Shown here piece by piece: positions 1-6,894 of a DNA stretch of 18,735 nucleotides. The position numbers and the translations under genes were made by a program. The notes beneath the pieces were generated by a model. The model was given only the letters and a program-made list of their open reading frames with translations, made no database searches and was not told where the DNA came from. Where the stretch lies: contig CAKSFA010000013.1 in NCBI GenBank assembly GCA_934454125.1, positions 1 through 18,735 of the forward strand, in the 5' to 3' direction. This DNA is from an uncultured Eubacteriales bacterium (GTDB lineage Bacteria > Bacillota > Clostridia > Oscillospirales > Acutalibacteraceae). The number at the start of each line of letters is the position of its first letter. Position 1 is the stretch's first letter.

Positions 1-2939
1 GTAATTGTATTGGCAGACAACGCAACCGTCAAATTCTGTGCAGCCTTGTTGATCTGAAATTCCTTCACAATCGACCCGGTATAACTTCCAATCCCCGTAA
101 TCGTCACCTGTGCCTTGCCAGCATTTTTGTTGTTGCTGTAAGAAACCGTATAATCCTTGTCTTTCTCCAGCACTGTGCCGCCATTGCGCACCGTAACAGC
201 CGGTGTTTTTTCTGTGTTGTCGTACGTATAAGAATCTGCTTCCAGCGTTATGTTCAGCGTGCTGATGTCCGTTTTCGTTGGATCGATCGGATCAATCGGA
301 TCGACTTCTTCGTAATAATAGGTAACGGTCAGACCGTTGCGATCAACGGTTTTGTTCAAACCTTCCGCATAGCTAAATTGATACCCATTTAAGGTCTTCG
401 GAGCCGTCCAATTAACTACCGTACCCACCGGCAACGGAATTGTGCTGGGCTGAACGTTCGGAACATCGTTGCCGTCCTTAAATTTGTATTGGAGCGTAAC
501 ATTGGCGTAGCTTTGTGTCTCCGTTCCATCATCAGCCAAAACATTGCCGTTCTCGTCCGTTACGGTAAAGCAGACGGTGTCTCCGGTTTGCAACTGAGCA
601 TCTGCCGGAATGGTGTAAACTAAGGTAGCATTGGCAAGACCGGAATCAAAATCGCTGCCGGTGTACTCCAGCATACCTTTCGGCCAGAATTTGGACTTCT
701 CGCTCCAGACCGGAACAGTAAAGGTCTTCTCTGTTGAGATTTCCTGACCTCCTGCCGCCGTAGCCTTGGTTCCATCAACGTGCTGTACCCAAAGTTTTAG
801 CGTAACCTTCCGCTCCTGCGTGTCCGATAAATTTTGAACGATGGTTCGCAGTTCTACCTGTTGTCCCTTCATTTCTGGGCTAAAGTTGGTTTTACTGCTG
901 CCGCTCAAAAGGCGGTTCGTTCGGTCTGCATCATAATTAAAATAGCCGCTAATACTTGTCTGAGAAAAATCATCCGGCTTGCTGTATGCGCCGGTATATT
1001 TCTTCACTTCCGGGGTCGCAACATAGAGACCGGGGCCATCTGTTACCAGCTGGCTCACGCGCTTGGCTCCCTGAAGCTTGCAAACCTCGCAGAGGGAATA
1101 CCTCGTATCCCGCATCAAGCACTCCCAGCTGGAATTTAAAAGTCCCGAACCCTCCACATGTGGGCAGGAATAAGTCTTCCGGAAGCCCAGCAGTTCCTTC
1201 CACTTCACCTGATTGGGATCTTTAACCCCAGTCACATTCAGAGACTTCCTTTCCGAATCTTCAGGCAGCGCACTTCCGGTCGAATATTCATCTCCCAGAC
1301 CCAAAAGTCCATGACCCAGCTCGTGGGTAAAGGTCGCGGTAGCTCGGCTGCTGTCCGCCGGAGTAATAATATAATGGAAGCCGATAGGTAGATTAAAATA
1401 GGATCCACCAAAATCCTTGGCAGTATTTACCACAAGAAAAAACTGACTGATGTAGTCGTGAACATAATAATAGGGCTCTGCGTCATAGACCTTATTGGGA
1501 TCCACTTTTTGAGGGATATGAGCATCGTGGATTTTTTCAATAAAGGCAGGACCGATGCAACGCTCGAAAATATGGTTTTTCTGGGGGCTACCGTTGACCG
1601 ATATACTTTCGGAATACACGTCAAAGAACGTGCTGCCACCGTGCCCATAAGAAGACTCCGAAGCTGTGCAAAGCGCATACACATTAAAGCGATCCGCCAT
1701 GCTTTTATAGGGCTCATATTGTAAAACTCCGTTCCACAGTCTCTTGACATCGTTCACAAATTTTTGCTGCTGATTTTTGGTATATCCCTCGCCGCAGATA
1801 ACGATGACCATATTTTCTTCATCGCTCCGAGGTTTTTGAATGACTTGAACCGGGATAGTCGGGTTTGCATATTTTCCATCTGCCGAATACCACTCGCCCA
1901 GAGTCAGTTGGAGGTTCAAATCCGTGCTGACATCCCAGGCTCCGGAGTCTTCCTTCGGCTCGGAAAGCACATAATCCACACTCTGTTTTCGATATGCAGC
2001 ACCTTTATATAGATCATCTACCTTGCCGGTGCCGGAGGTCGTAACATAATAGTCCGTATCCAAATAAAATGCCGGACGGACACCGATGTGTCCCATATAT
2101 GGATCTGTGCGGTTTACTTCTCCAGTGGATACTACATAGCGCATCAAGTGATTGCAGGTGGTCACCGGCGTGCGCAGCCAATAGCTCCAAGCAGCTCCGT
2201 TTCTATCTTTTCCGATGTAGTAATCGCCGCCCAACTGACCGCTGTTTTGATACACCGTGTTTACTTGCTTAACGTCTAATAGAAACACTTTCTCTGTAGT
2301 ATTTTCGTAAAAGGCATCTTCATAGCCATTTGCCGCATAGGCAATGTTGGTATAAAGCGGCAAGTCCGACCTGGCCTCTCCAGCAATAAACCCGGCAGCA
2401 TACTCCGGGTGAGAAACAATCGCCCGCTGCTCCACCGTTTTCATAGCAGCAATTTCTTCTTTGCTAAAACCGTTGAGAAATCCCGCTTTGTTGTCGTATT
2501 CCTTGCCGGTGCTCACCGAACCAGCTTTTGGCGGGTTGCCGCACAGCCAATTCACTCCGCCTGCCCCAGCCGTAGAGTTAAGCCATGAACGCAGATTGCT
2601 GTCCCTCCAGTGGTTAGAGCCGTATTTACCGCGGTAAAAACTACGGCTATGCGATCCGCTTGTGTTGTTGTCGTTTGTTTTGGCATCATAGGGCAGCGTA
2701 TCTAATACTCTGTCCGAGAGCATCAGCTTTCCGTTCTCGTCCTCTGCCACACAACGCCATAAAACAGGCTTACCATCATAGGTGCCCATTTCGATGTAGT
2801 CTCCTATCTTGATTTCTATCTTTGTTTCTTGCGCCGCCTGCACAGTTATAAATGGCAAAGCCGTTGCACATATGCTCAGCAGCATGGTGGTTACCAGCAA
2901 CACTGACAGCCATCCTATGCTACAAACCTGTCTTTTCAT
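1..2939 (-). CDS. Secreted M64-family (IgA-peptidase-type) metallopeptidase with N-terminal DUF6273 domain, C-terminus cut by window edge
   Basis: The reading frame is open from the ATG at 2939 to the left edge (979 codons, no stop), so the C-terminus is missing. An AGGAG ribosome site at 2949-2953 lies 9 nt upstream. Residues 1-36 form a signal peptide. Residues about 43-295 resemble DUF6273: they begin IGDYIEMGTYDGKPVLWR and end GHIGVRPAFYLD. Residues about 375-640 match peptidase family M64: MVIVICGEGYT near 377, a DRFNVYA motif, the zinc motif HELGHGLLGLGDEY at 539-552 (His539, Glu540, His543), and a cysteine cluster CLMR...LCEVC near 630. After that come Ig-like and MucBP-like segments, a DPIDPIDPT linker and the start of a clostridial Ig-like repeat (YTGS...). 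M64 includes the Clostridium ramosum IgA protease, but the substrate here is unknown. The protein is probably displayed at the surface. A wall anchor, if any, lies outside the window. Confidence 0.88.
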   Translation of the reverse strand, partial: MKRQVCSIGWLSVLLVTTMLLSICATALPFITVQAAQETKIEIKIGDYIEMGTYDGKPVLWRCVAEDENGKLMLSDRVLDTLPYDAKTNDNNTSGSHSRSFYRGKYGSNHWRDSNLRSWLNSTAGAGGVNWLCGNPPKAGSVSTGKEYDNKAGFLNGFSKEEIAAMKTVEQRAIVSHPEYAAGFIAGEARSDLPLYTNIAYAANGYEDAFYENTTEKVFLLDVKQVNTVYQNSGQLGGDYYIGKDRNGAAWSYWLRTPVTTCNHLMRYVVSTGEVNRTDPYMGHIGVRPAFYLDTDYYVTTSGTGKVDDLYKGAAYRKQSVDYVLSEPKEDSGAWDVSTDLNLQLTLGEWYSADGKYANPTIPVQVIQKPRSDEENMVIVICGEGYTKNQQQKFVNDVKRLWNGVLQYEPYKSMADRFNVYALCTASESSYGHGGSTFFDVYSESISVNGSPQKNHIFERCIGPAFIEKIHDAHIPQKVDPNKVYDAEPYYYVHDYISQFFLVVNTAKDFGGSYFNLPIGFHYIITPADSSRATATFTHELGHGLLGLGDEYSTGSALPEDSERKSLNVTGVKDPNQVKWKELLGFRKTYSCPHVEGSGLLNSSWECLMRDTRYSLCEVCKLQGAKRVSQLVTDGPGLYVATPEVKKYTGAYSKPDDFSQTSISGYFNYDADRTNRLLSGSSKTNFSPEMKGQQVELRTIVQNLSDTQERKVTLKLWVQHVDGTKATAAGGQEISTEKTFTVPVWSEKSKFWPKGMLEYTGSDFDSGLANATLVYTIPADAQLQTGDTVCFTVTDENGNVLADDGTETQSYANVTLQYKFKDGNDVPNVQPSTIPLPVGTVVNWTAPKTLNGYQFSYAEGLNKTVDRNGLTVTYYYEEVDPIDPIDPTKTDISTLNITLEADSYTYDNTEKTPAVTVRNGGTVLEKDKDYTVSYSNNKNAGKAQVTITGIGSYTGSIVKEFQINKAAQNLTVALSANTI

Positions 2940-2966
2940 ATTGCATTTCTCCTAACTATATTATTC

Positions 2967-3085
2967 CTAAATGGTAGTTTCCCCTCGTTTATACTCAGCG
3001 CAGTGGTAAAAAACGCAATGTCTCCCACTGCAAGACGCAAATATAAACAGCGCCCATGTAATCAGCGTTGCCGTTTGTTTTTCAT
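2967..3085 (-). other. Leader mini-ORF (7 codons) or frameshifted small gene upstream of the M64 gene
   Basis: An AAAGGAGAGA ribosome site (3091-3100) sits 5 nt before the ATG at 3085. The frame encodes only MKNKRQR and stops at 3062-3064. Adding one base near codon 6 would open a 39-codon frame ending at the TAG at 2967-2969, with a basic start, a short hydrophobic run (LITWALFIFASC) and several cysteines. It would end 13 nt before the AGGAG site of the M64 gene. It could therefore be a leader peptide, a decayed small exported peptide, or a sequencing error. A hairpin with 7-bp arms (GCAGTGG / CCACTGC, 3000-3031) lies inside. Function unknown. Confidence 0.35.
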
Positions 3086-3141
3086 ATGCGTCTCTCCTTT
3101 CTAATTTTTTAAAGAAATAGCCTTTCACTAACTTTATAAAA

Positions 3142-3171
3142 ATTATACAATTTTTTCTTGTAACATATCAA
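3142..3171 (-). promoter_or_regulatory. Sigma-A-type promoter for the M64 gene
   Basis: On the minus strand, TTGATA (3166-3171) and TATAAT (3142-3147) are separated by 18 bp. Transcription would begin near 3135, giving a leader of about 195 nt before the ATG at 2939. A 9-nt direct repeat, ATGTTACAA on the minus strand, occurs at 3158-3166 (in the spacer and touching the -35) and again at 3219-3227, and could be a regulator site. Between 3228 and 3307 I see nothing further. Confidence 0.6.
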
Positions 3172-3307
3172 ACGAAAAGAAGAATTATGCGAAAAAAATC
3201 ACAAAAAAGTTGATATTTTTGTAACATTTTGGGTGAATCGGCCGCCGGGTAAAATGAAACAGCGCTCAAAACACGGTGTGCGTTCGGGCGCGAGTTCTCA
3301 TTTGCTG

Positions 3308-3343
3308 TAAAAACAAAAGTTTGGACGCGATATGCATCCAAAC
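3308..3343 (-). terminator. Rho-independent terminator after tRNA-Arg
   Basis: Arms GTTTGGA (3337-3343 on the minus strand) and TCCAAAC (3319-3325) pair over an 11-nt loop. They are followed on the minus strand by TTTTGTTTTT. The hairpin begins 9 nt after the encoded CCA end of the tRNA. Confidence 0.8.
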
Positions 3344-3352
3344 TCAGTTTGG

Positions 3353-3429
3353 TGGTCCACCCGGAGGGATTCGAACCCCCGACCTCCAGAATCGGAATCT
3401 GTTGCGATATCCAGCTTCGCTACGGATGG
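3353..3429 (-). tRNA. tRNA-Arg (anticodon CCG)
   Basis: The 77-nt gene folds into a full cloverleaf: acceptor stem CCATCCG/CGGGTGG with one T-G pair, D stem GCGA/TCGC, anticodon loop TTCCGAT with anticodon CCG (reads CGG), a five-base variable loop, T arm GGGGG-TTCGAAT-CCCTC, discriminator A and an encoded CCA. The top anticodon-stem pair is an A-G mismatch (27-43). The other four pairs are normal, so the tRNA is probably functional. It has its own promoter and terminator. Confidence 0.93.
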
Positions 3430-3442
3430 TGATAACTGCTAT

Positions 3443-3471
3443 AGTATATCACAAATGCTCCGTCATTGCAA
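3443..3471 (-). promoter_or_regulatory. Promoter of tRNA-Arg
   Basis: On the minus strand, TTGCAA (3466-3471), a 17-bp spacer and TATACT (3443-3448) place the start near 3436, about 7 nt before the tRNA 5' end. The tRNA is therefore likely transcribed independently of the mutase gene, whose stop codon is 50 bp upstream. Confidence 0.65.
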
Positions 3472-3479
3472 ATCTATTT

Positions 3480-5174
3480 TTATAGCTGTAAAAGCACATT
3501 GCTGCCGGCTTTTAGGGCTTCAAGCACAGCTTGTGCGTTCTGCCGGCTCTCTCCTTTAGCGGAGAGATACAGCTTCAATTTTGGCTCTGTTCCAGAAGGA
3601 CGAACGATAACCTTTGCTCCGTTTTGCAGCCGGTATTCCAATACATTTGAGCGCGGCAGTGCAATCGGCGTCTCCTGGCCATTGCAATAGGCACGTGCAG
3701 ACTGGTAATCACGGTGCTCCTGCACGGCAAAACCTGCGATTTCAGATGGGATTTCGGCTCTGAGCCGCTCCATGATCTGCTGCATTTTTCGCATGCCGTC
3801 CTGACCCTCCAGGGTAATGCTGAGCAGATCATTGCACGTATAGCCATGCTGCTGATAAAGTGCTTCCATTGCGTCTACCAACGTCATGTCGCGTTTTTTA
3901 TAATAAACTGCCATCTCACAGGTGAGCATTGCAGCGTTGACTGCATCTTTGTCTCGTACATAGCTGCCGGAAAGATAGCCGTAGCTTTCTTCAAAACCAA
4001 AAATAAAACGATCTTCTTGCCCTTGTTTCTCTAGTGCGGCGATTTGTTCACCGATATACTTAAAGCCGGTTAGCACCTGCCTGAGTTCGATACCGTAAGC
4101 TGCTGCGACATCATCGGCCAAATCGGTGGAAACGATGGTTTTGATTGCGACCGGATTTTGTGGCAGGGTGCCGTTTGCTTTGCGGCTGCGGGCAATAAAA
4201 TCGAGCAACAATACGCCGATTTCATTGCCGGTGAGCAGTGCATATGCGCCATTATGGCGCACGGCAACGCCCATGCGGTCGCAGTCTGGGTCGGTGGCAA
4301 GCAGCAGATCGGGTTGCACGGTTTCGCATAGTTCCAGCCCCTTTTGCAGTGCCTGCCGGGACTCTGGGTTGGGGTACGGACAGGTGGGGAAATCGCCGTC
4401 TGGCTCTGCTTGCTCCGGAACGACGGTTACATCGTCTACGCCGATTTTTTCCAGGATTTTTAGCACGCACAGTTTGCCGCTGCCGTTGAGCGGTGTATAC
4501 ACCACTTTGAGGCCTGCACCGGCACAATTTTGCACACTTTGCGCATAAACGGCCTGCAAGAAGGCTTCTGTGACCTCTGCGCCGATGGTTTGGATTTTGC
4601 CCTGCTGCACTGCGTCATCAAATGACATGCAGCGCACGTCGGAAAACAAATCGAGCCGGTTGATTTCTGCCAGGATAGCATCGGCCATGTCGAGCGCGAC
4701 CTGGCAACCATCGCTGCCGTATGCTTTATAGCCATTATATTTTGCGGGATTGTGGCTTGCTGTGATACAAATGCCTGCATCGCACTTTAAATGCCGCACG
4801 GCAAATGACAGCGCAGGCGTTGGCATTAATTGAGGATAAACATATGCTGTGATGCCGTTTGCAGCCAGAACCTGGGCTGCATTTTTTGCAAATTCGTCGG
4901 ATTTTTTACGGCTGTCATATGCAATGGCGACGCTGCCGTCGGATTTTTTTGCATTGAGATAATTGGCAAGGCCTTGCGTTGCCTTGCGCACGGTGTAGAT
5001 ATTCATACGGTTTGTGCCGGCGCCCAGCACGCCTCGCAGACCACCGGTGCCAAACTCCAGATCGCGGTAAAAACGATCGCTGATTTCTGCTTCATTGCCT
5101 GCGATCTCCTGGAGTTCCCGGGTGAGTTCCGGATCCTCCAGCGGCGTGTTGCACCATCTCTGATACTCTTTCAT
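3480..5174 (-). CDS. Phosphoglucomutase / phosphomannomutase (alpha-D-phosphohexomutase family)
   Basis: This 564-residue protein interconverts hexose 1- and 6-phosphates in the cytoplasm, feeding cell-wall and glycan precursors. All four hallmark motifs are present. The phosphoserine loop is TASHNP (Ser140), the metal loop is DPDCD (Asp295, 297, 299), the sugar-specificity loop is FGFEESYGY (392-400) and the phosphate-binding loop is RPSGTEPK (525-532). Length fits the PgcA-like bacterial phosphoglucomutases, but specificity for glucose versus mannose cannot be read from the sequence. The ATG at 5174 is preferred because GGAG lies 9 nt upstream; an in-frame TTG at 5195 would add seven residues but lacks a matching site. 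It follows the phosphodiesterase gene by 76 bp and probably shares its transcript. Confidence 0.93.
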   Translation of the reverse strand: MKEYQRWCNTPLEDPELTRELQEIAGNEAEISDRFYRDLEFGTGGLRGVLGAGTNRMNIYTVRKATQGLANYLNAKKSDGSVAIAYDSRKKSDEFAKNAAQVLAANGITAYVYPQLMPTPALSFAVRHLKCDAGICITASHNPAKYNGYKAYGSDGCQVALDMADAILAEINRLDLFSDVRCMSFDDAVQQGKIQTIGAEVTEAFLQAVYAQSVQNCAGAGLKVVYTPLNGSGKLCVLKILEKIGVDDVTVVPEQAEPDGDFPTCPYPNPESRQALQKGLELCETVQPDLLLATDPDCDRMGVAVRHNGAYALLTGNEIGVLLLDFIARSRKANGTLPQNPVAIKTIVSTDLADDVAAAYGIELRQVLTGFKYIGEQIAALEKQGQEDRFIFGFEESYGYLSGSYVRDKDAVNAAMLTCEMAVYYKKRDMTLVDAMEALYQQHGYTCNDLLSITLEGQDGMRKMQQIMERLRAEIPSEIAGFAVQEHRDYQSARAYCNGQETPIALPRSNVLEYRLQNGAKVIVRPSGTEPKLKLYLSAKGESRQNAQAVLEALKAGSNVLLQL

Positions 5175-5205
5175 GTATGCCTTCTCCATTCTCAAAAATT
5201 TACGT

Positions 5206-5218
5206 TAGGCTTAGCCTA
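5206..5218. repeat. Perfect 13-bp palindrome between the phosphodiesterase and mutase genes
   Basis: TAGGCT-T-AGCCTA is a perfect inverted repeat in the 76-bp gap, just upstream of the mutase ribosome site. No T-run follows on either strand, so it is not a terminator. It may be an mRNA processing or protein-binding site, or chance. Confidence 0.3.
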
Positions 5219-5250
5219 CCATGGGGGAATTGGCTCTGTCAAGCAAGCGA

Positions 5251-5715
5251 TTACACCTGTTCGATATTCATGGTTATGCCTGCTTCGGTGACCTCAAGGA
5301 TGCCGTAGGTGCCGTTGGCCAGTTGCAGTGAGCCGGGATTCAACAAATACAACCCATCGTCATACGCTGTAACAGGCAGGTGCGTGTGCCCAAACAGCAC
5401 AACCTGCGCCTGCCTGTTCCTTGCTTCTTGCTTAATGGCGCTCAAATCTGTTTTGACGCCGTGGCAGTGCCCGTGTGTGAAAAAAAGCCGGACCCCTGCA
5501 ATGCACAACTCACCGGAAAGCGGCAGCGGTGAGTTCCAGTCGCAATTGCCGGCCACTGCATGAAACTGTTTGTCTGCATATGCAAATTCTAAATCTACGA
5601 TGTCGTCTGAGCCGTCTCCCAGATGAATCACCATGGATGCAGACGGTTGACTGTTTATGGCACGCTCTATATTTCTTGTATTCCCGTGTGTATCGGAAAT
5701 AACTAGTATTCTCAT
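5251..5715 (-). CDS. YfcE/MJ0936-family metallophosphoesterase
   Basis: This 154-residue cytoplasmic metal-dependent phosphodiesterase has the complete calcineurin-like metal set: SDTHGN (Asp8, His10), HLGD (Asp34), GNCDW (Asn57), THGH (His81, His83) and GHTH (His110, His112). The downstream LLNPGSL is typical of the YfcE group. Length is normal for the family. The natural substrate is not known for most members. The ATG at 5715 has an AAGGGGG site 5 nt upstream. The open frame extends to 5871, but that extension has no ribosome site and is unlike the family. It is the first gene of a pair with the mutase. Confidence 0.88.
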   Translation of the reverse strand: MRILVISDTHGNTRNIERAINSQPSASMVIHLGDGSDDIVDLEFAYADKQFHAVAGNCDWNSPLPLSGELCIAGVRLFFTHGHCHGVKTDLSAIKQEARNRQAQVVLFGHTHLPVTAYDDGLYLLNPGSLQLANGTYGILEVTEAGITMNIEQV

Positions 5716-5763
5716 AAAATCCCCCTTGCGCCCATATGCAAAGTGCACGTGACCCGACTGCCG

Positions 5764-5793
5764 GCATATGTCTGATGTTCTCATCATATTATA
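5764..5793. promoter_or_regulatory. Divergent promoter region, phosphodiesterase gene / small-gene trio
   Basis: On the minus strand TATAAT at 5788-5793 could be the -10 of the phosphodiesterase gene, but no good -35 is visible. On the plus strand GCATA (5764-5768) and CATATTA (5785-5791) resemble the halves of a sigma-G-type sporulation promoter. The 16-bp spacer is shorter than I would expect, so this is only a suggestion. Confidence 0.3.
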
Positions 5794-5864
5794 TATGGAA
5801 ACACCTCGGAGAATCCAGTCTTTTTTGAAAACTTTTTGATAATTTTTGAAAGGTGGAAGCAACC

Positions 5865-6101
5865 TTGCCAAACAACGACGAATTGCAAAAATTGCTGGGC
5901 ACAGCAGCCCAGCGCCTTGGCACCAGCCCGCAGCAGCTGAAACAGCAGGCGGAAAATGGCACGCTGCAACAACTACTGGGGCGTTTGAGCGCCAATGACG
6001 CGGCTAAATTGCAGCAGGTGCTCAGCGACAAAGATGCTGCAAACCGCTTGCTCAGCACCCCGCAGGCACAAATGTTGATGAAAAAATTCTTAGGCAAATA
6101 A
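5865..6101 (+). CDS. Small alpha-helical protein of unknown function (trio gene 1)
   Basis: The 78-residue product starts at TTG 5865, placed 8 nt after AAGGTGG. A GTG at 5853 is in frame but sits inside that ribosome site. The protein is rich in Gln, Leu and Ala, without signal peptide or membrane segment, and is predicted all-helical by eye. Its C-terminal half (LSDKDAANRLLSTPQAQ..LMKKFLGK) resembles in layout the N-terminus of the next protein (LNNPAEMAKFQQLANNLLGQ), so both may carry a related helical motif. It is followed by trio gene 2 after 18 bp. I do not recognise a named family. Small proteins of this look occur in Oscillospiraceae genomes, as far as I remember, without assigned function. 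Confidence 0.75.
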   Translation: MPNNDELQKLLGTAAQRLGTSPQQLKQQAENGTLQQLLGRLSANDAAKLQQVLSDKDAANRLLSTPQAQMLMKKFLGK

Positions 6102-6119
6102 GAAACGGAGAACGGGATC

Positions 6120-6542
6120 ATGGACGACTTGGCAGGTAAACTAAATGAAATTTTGAATAACCCCGCAGAAATGGCAAAATTTCAGCAGCTTGCAAACAAT
6201 CTGCTGGGACAAAACGGCACAGCTGCGCAAAGCGCCCCTGCCCCGCAACAGCAAGCTGGCACGCCGGATCTCAGTGCGCTTGCCGGTTTGCTGGGGCAGC
6301 AGAGCGCACCGCAGCCCAGTGTGGGCGGACTTTCGCCGGAATTGCTGGGCACGGTTGCGCGGCTGGCACCTTTGTTCAGCAGCGTGCAGCAGGAGGACAA
6401 CAGCACACGCCTGCTGCATGCTTTGCGCCCTTTGCTCAAAGGCGAACGCCAGAAAAAGCTGGACGAAGCCATGAAAATCATGCGAATGTTGAAATTTTTG
6501 CCGCTGCTGAAAGAACAGGGCATATTACAGGGGATTTTGTGA
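6120..6542 (+). CDS. Small helical protein with Gln/Pro-rich linker, unknown function (trio gene 2)
   Basis: This 140-residue protein has an ATG with GGAGAACGGG just upstream. Residues 1-30 form an amphipathic helical module (GKLNEILNNPAEMAKFQQLA), 35-60 a low-complexity Ala/Gln/Pro linker, and 70-140 helices ending in a basic-hydrophobic tail (ERQKKLDEAMKIMRMLKFLPLLKEQGIL). There is no signal peptide and no clear membrane span. It lies between two equally small genes with gaps of 18 and 9 bp, so one transcript is nearly certain. Function unknown; partnership with its neighbours is inferred only from the arrangement. Confidence 0.78.
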   Translation: MDDLAGKLNEILNNPAEMAKFQQLANNLLGQNGTAAQSAPAPQQQAGTPDLSALAGLLGQQSAPQPSVGGLSPELLGTVARLAPLFSSVQQEDNSTRLLHALRPLLKGERQKKLDEAMKIMRMLKFLPLLKEQGILQGIL

Positions 6543-6551
6543 GGAAACGCC

Positions 6552-6851
6552 ATGGCAAATGAAACAACAGACATCAAGCGCCTACAAGAGGAAGCCATTG
6601 CACGCGTGCAGGAAATGCAAAGCCGCGCGGAACGGCAATTACACCGCACACCGCCTGCTCCTCCACCGCCAAAACCGGAGCCACCATTGCAGCAGCCATT
6701 GCCAGCACAGCCGCAGCGGGCTACGCAAGATTTGCTGGATGCCCTGACGCAGGACGGGGACCGAACATTGATTTTGATTTTGTTGCTGATTCTGTTTCAG
6801 GAGCAGGCGGACAGCAACACGATTTTTTCTTTGCTATATCTATTGCTGTAA
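6552..6851 (+). CDS. Small protein: helical N-terminus, proline-rich linker, hydrophobic C-terminus (trio gene 3)
   Basis: This 99-residue product starts at ATG 6552, with GAGG overlapping the stop of the previous gene. Residues 1-30 are charged and probably coiled (KRLQEEAIARVQEMQSRAE), 32-57 are rich in Pro and Gln, and 70-99 are strongly hydrophobic (ILILLLILF, then LLYLLL) with acidic residues between. The C-terminal part could insert in or lie on a membrane, which would make this the membrane anchor of a three-protein set. It is the last gene before a strong terminator. Family not recognised. Confidence 0.75.
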   Translation: MANETTDIKRLQEEAIARVQEMQSRAERQLHRTPPAPPPPKPEPPLQQPLPAQPQRATQDLLDALTQDGDRTLILILLLILFQEQADSNTIFSLLYLLL

Positions 6852-6891
6852 CAAAAAACGGCCGCGTTTGGATAACGCTGCCGTCTTTTTT
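6852..6891. terminator. Bidirectional terminator between convergent genes
   Basis: Stem ACGGC-GCGTT pairs with AACGC-GCCGT (6858-6884), with single-base interruptions on each arm and a 5-nt loop. It is followed by TCTTTTTT on the plus strand and preceded by AAAAAA, giving a U-run on the minus transcript too. It ends the trio (stop at 6851) and the membrane-protein gene (stop at 6895). Confidence 0.85.
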
Positions 6892-6894
6892 GCA

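Noticed and set aside
280..310. GATCGATCGGATCAATCGGATCGA-like repeat
   Set aside because: It encodes the DPIDPIDPT linker of the M64 protein; a coding repeat, not a regulatory or mobile element.
3276..3559. Short plus-strand ORFs containing a GGIRTPDLQNRNLL-type peptide
   Set aside because: This is the well-known false protein produced by translating the antisense of a tRNA gene (tRNA-Arg at 3353-3429).
5716..5871. N-terminal extension of the phosphodiesterase to 5871
   Set aside because: There is no ribosome site, the extension does not resemble the family, and it would run through the divergent control region; ATG 5715 has a strong site and begins the family's MRILVISDTHG.
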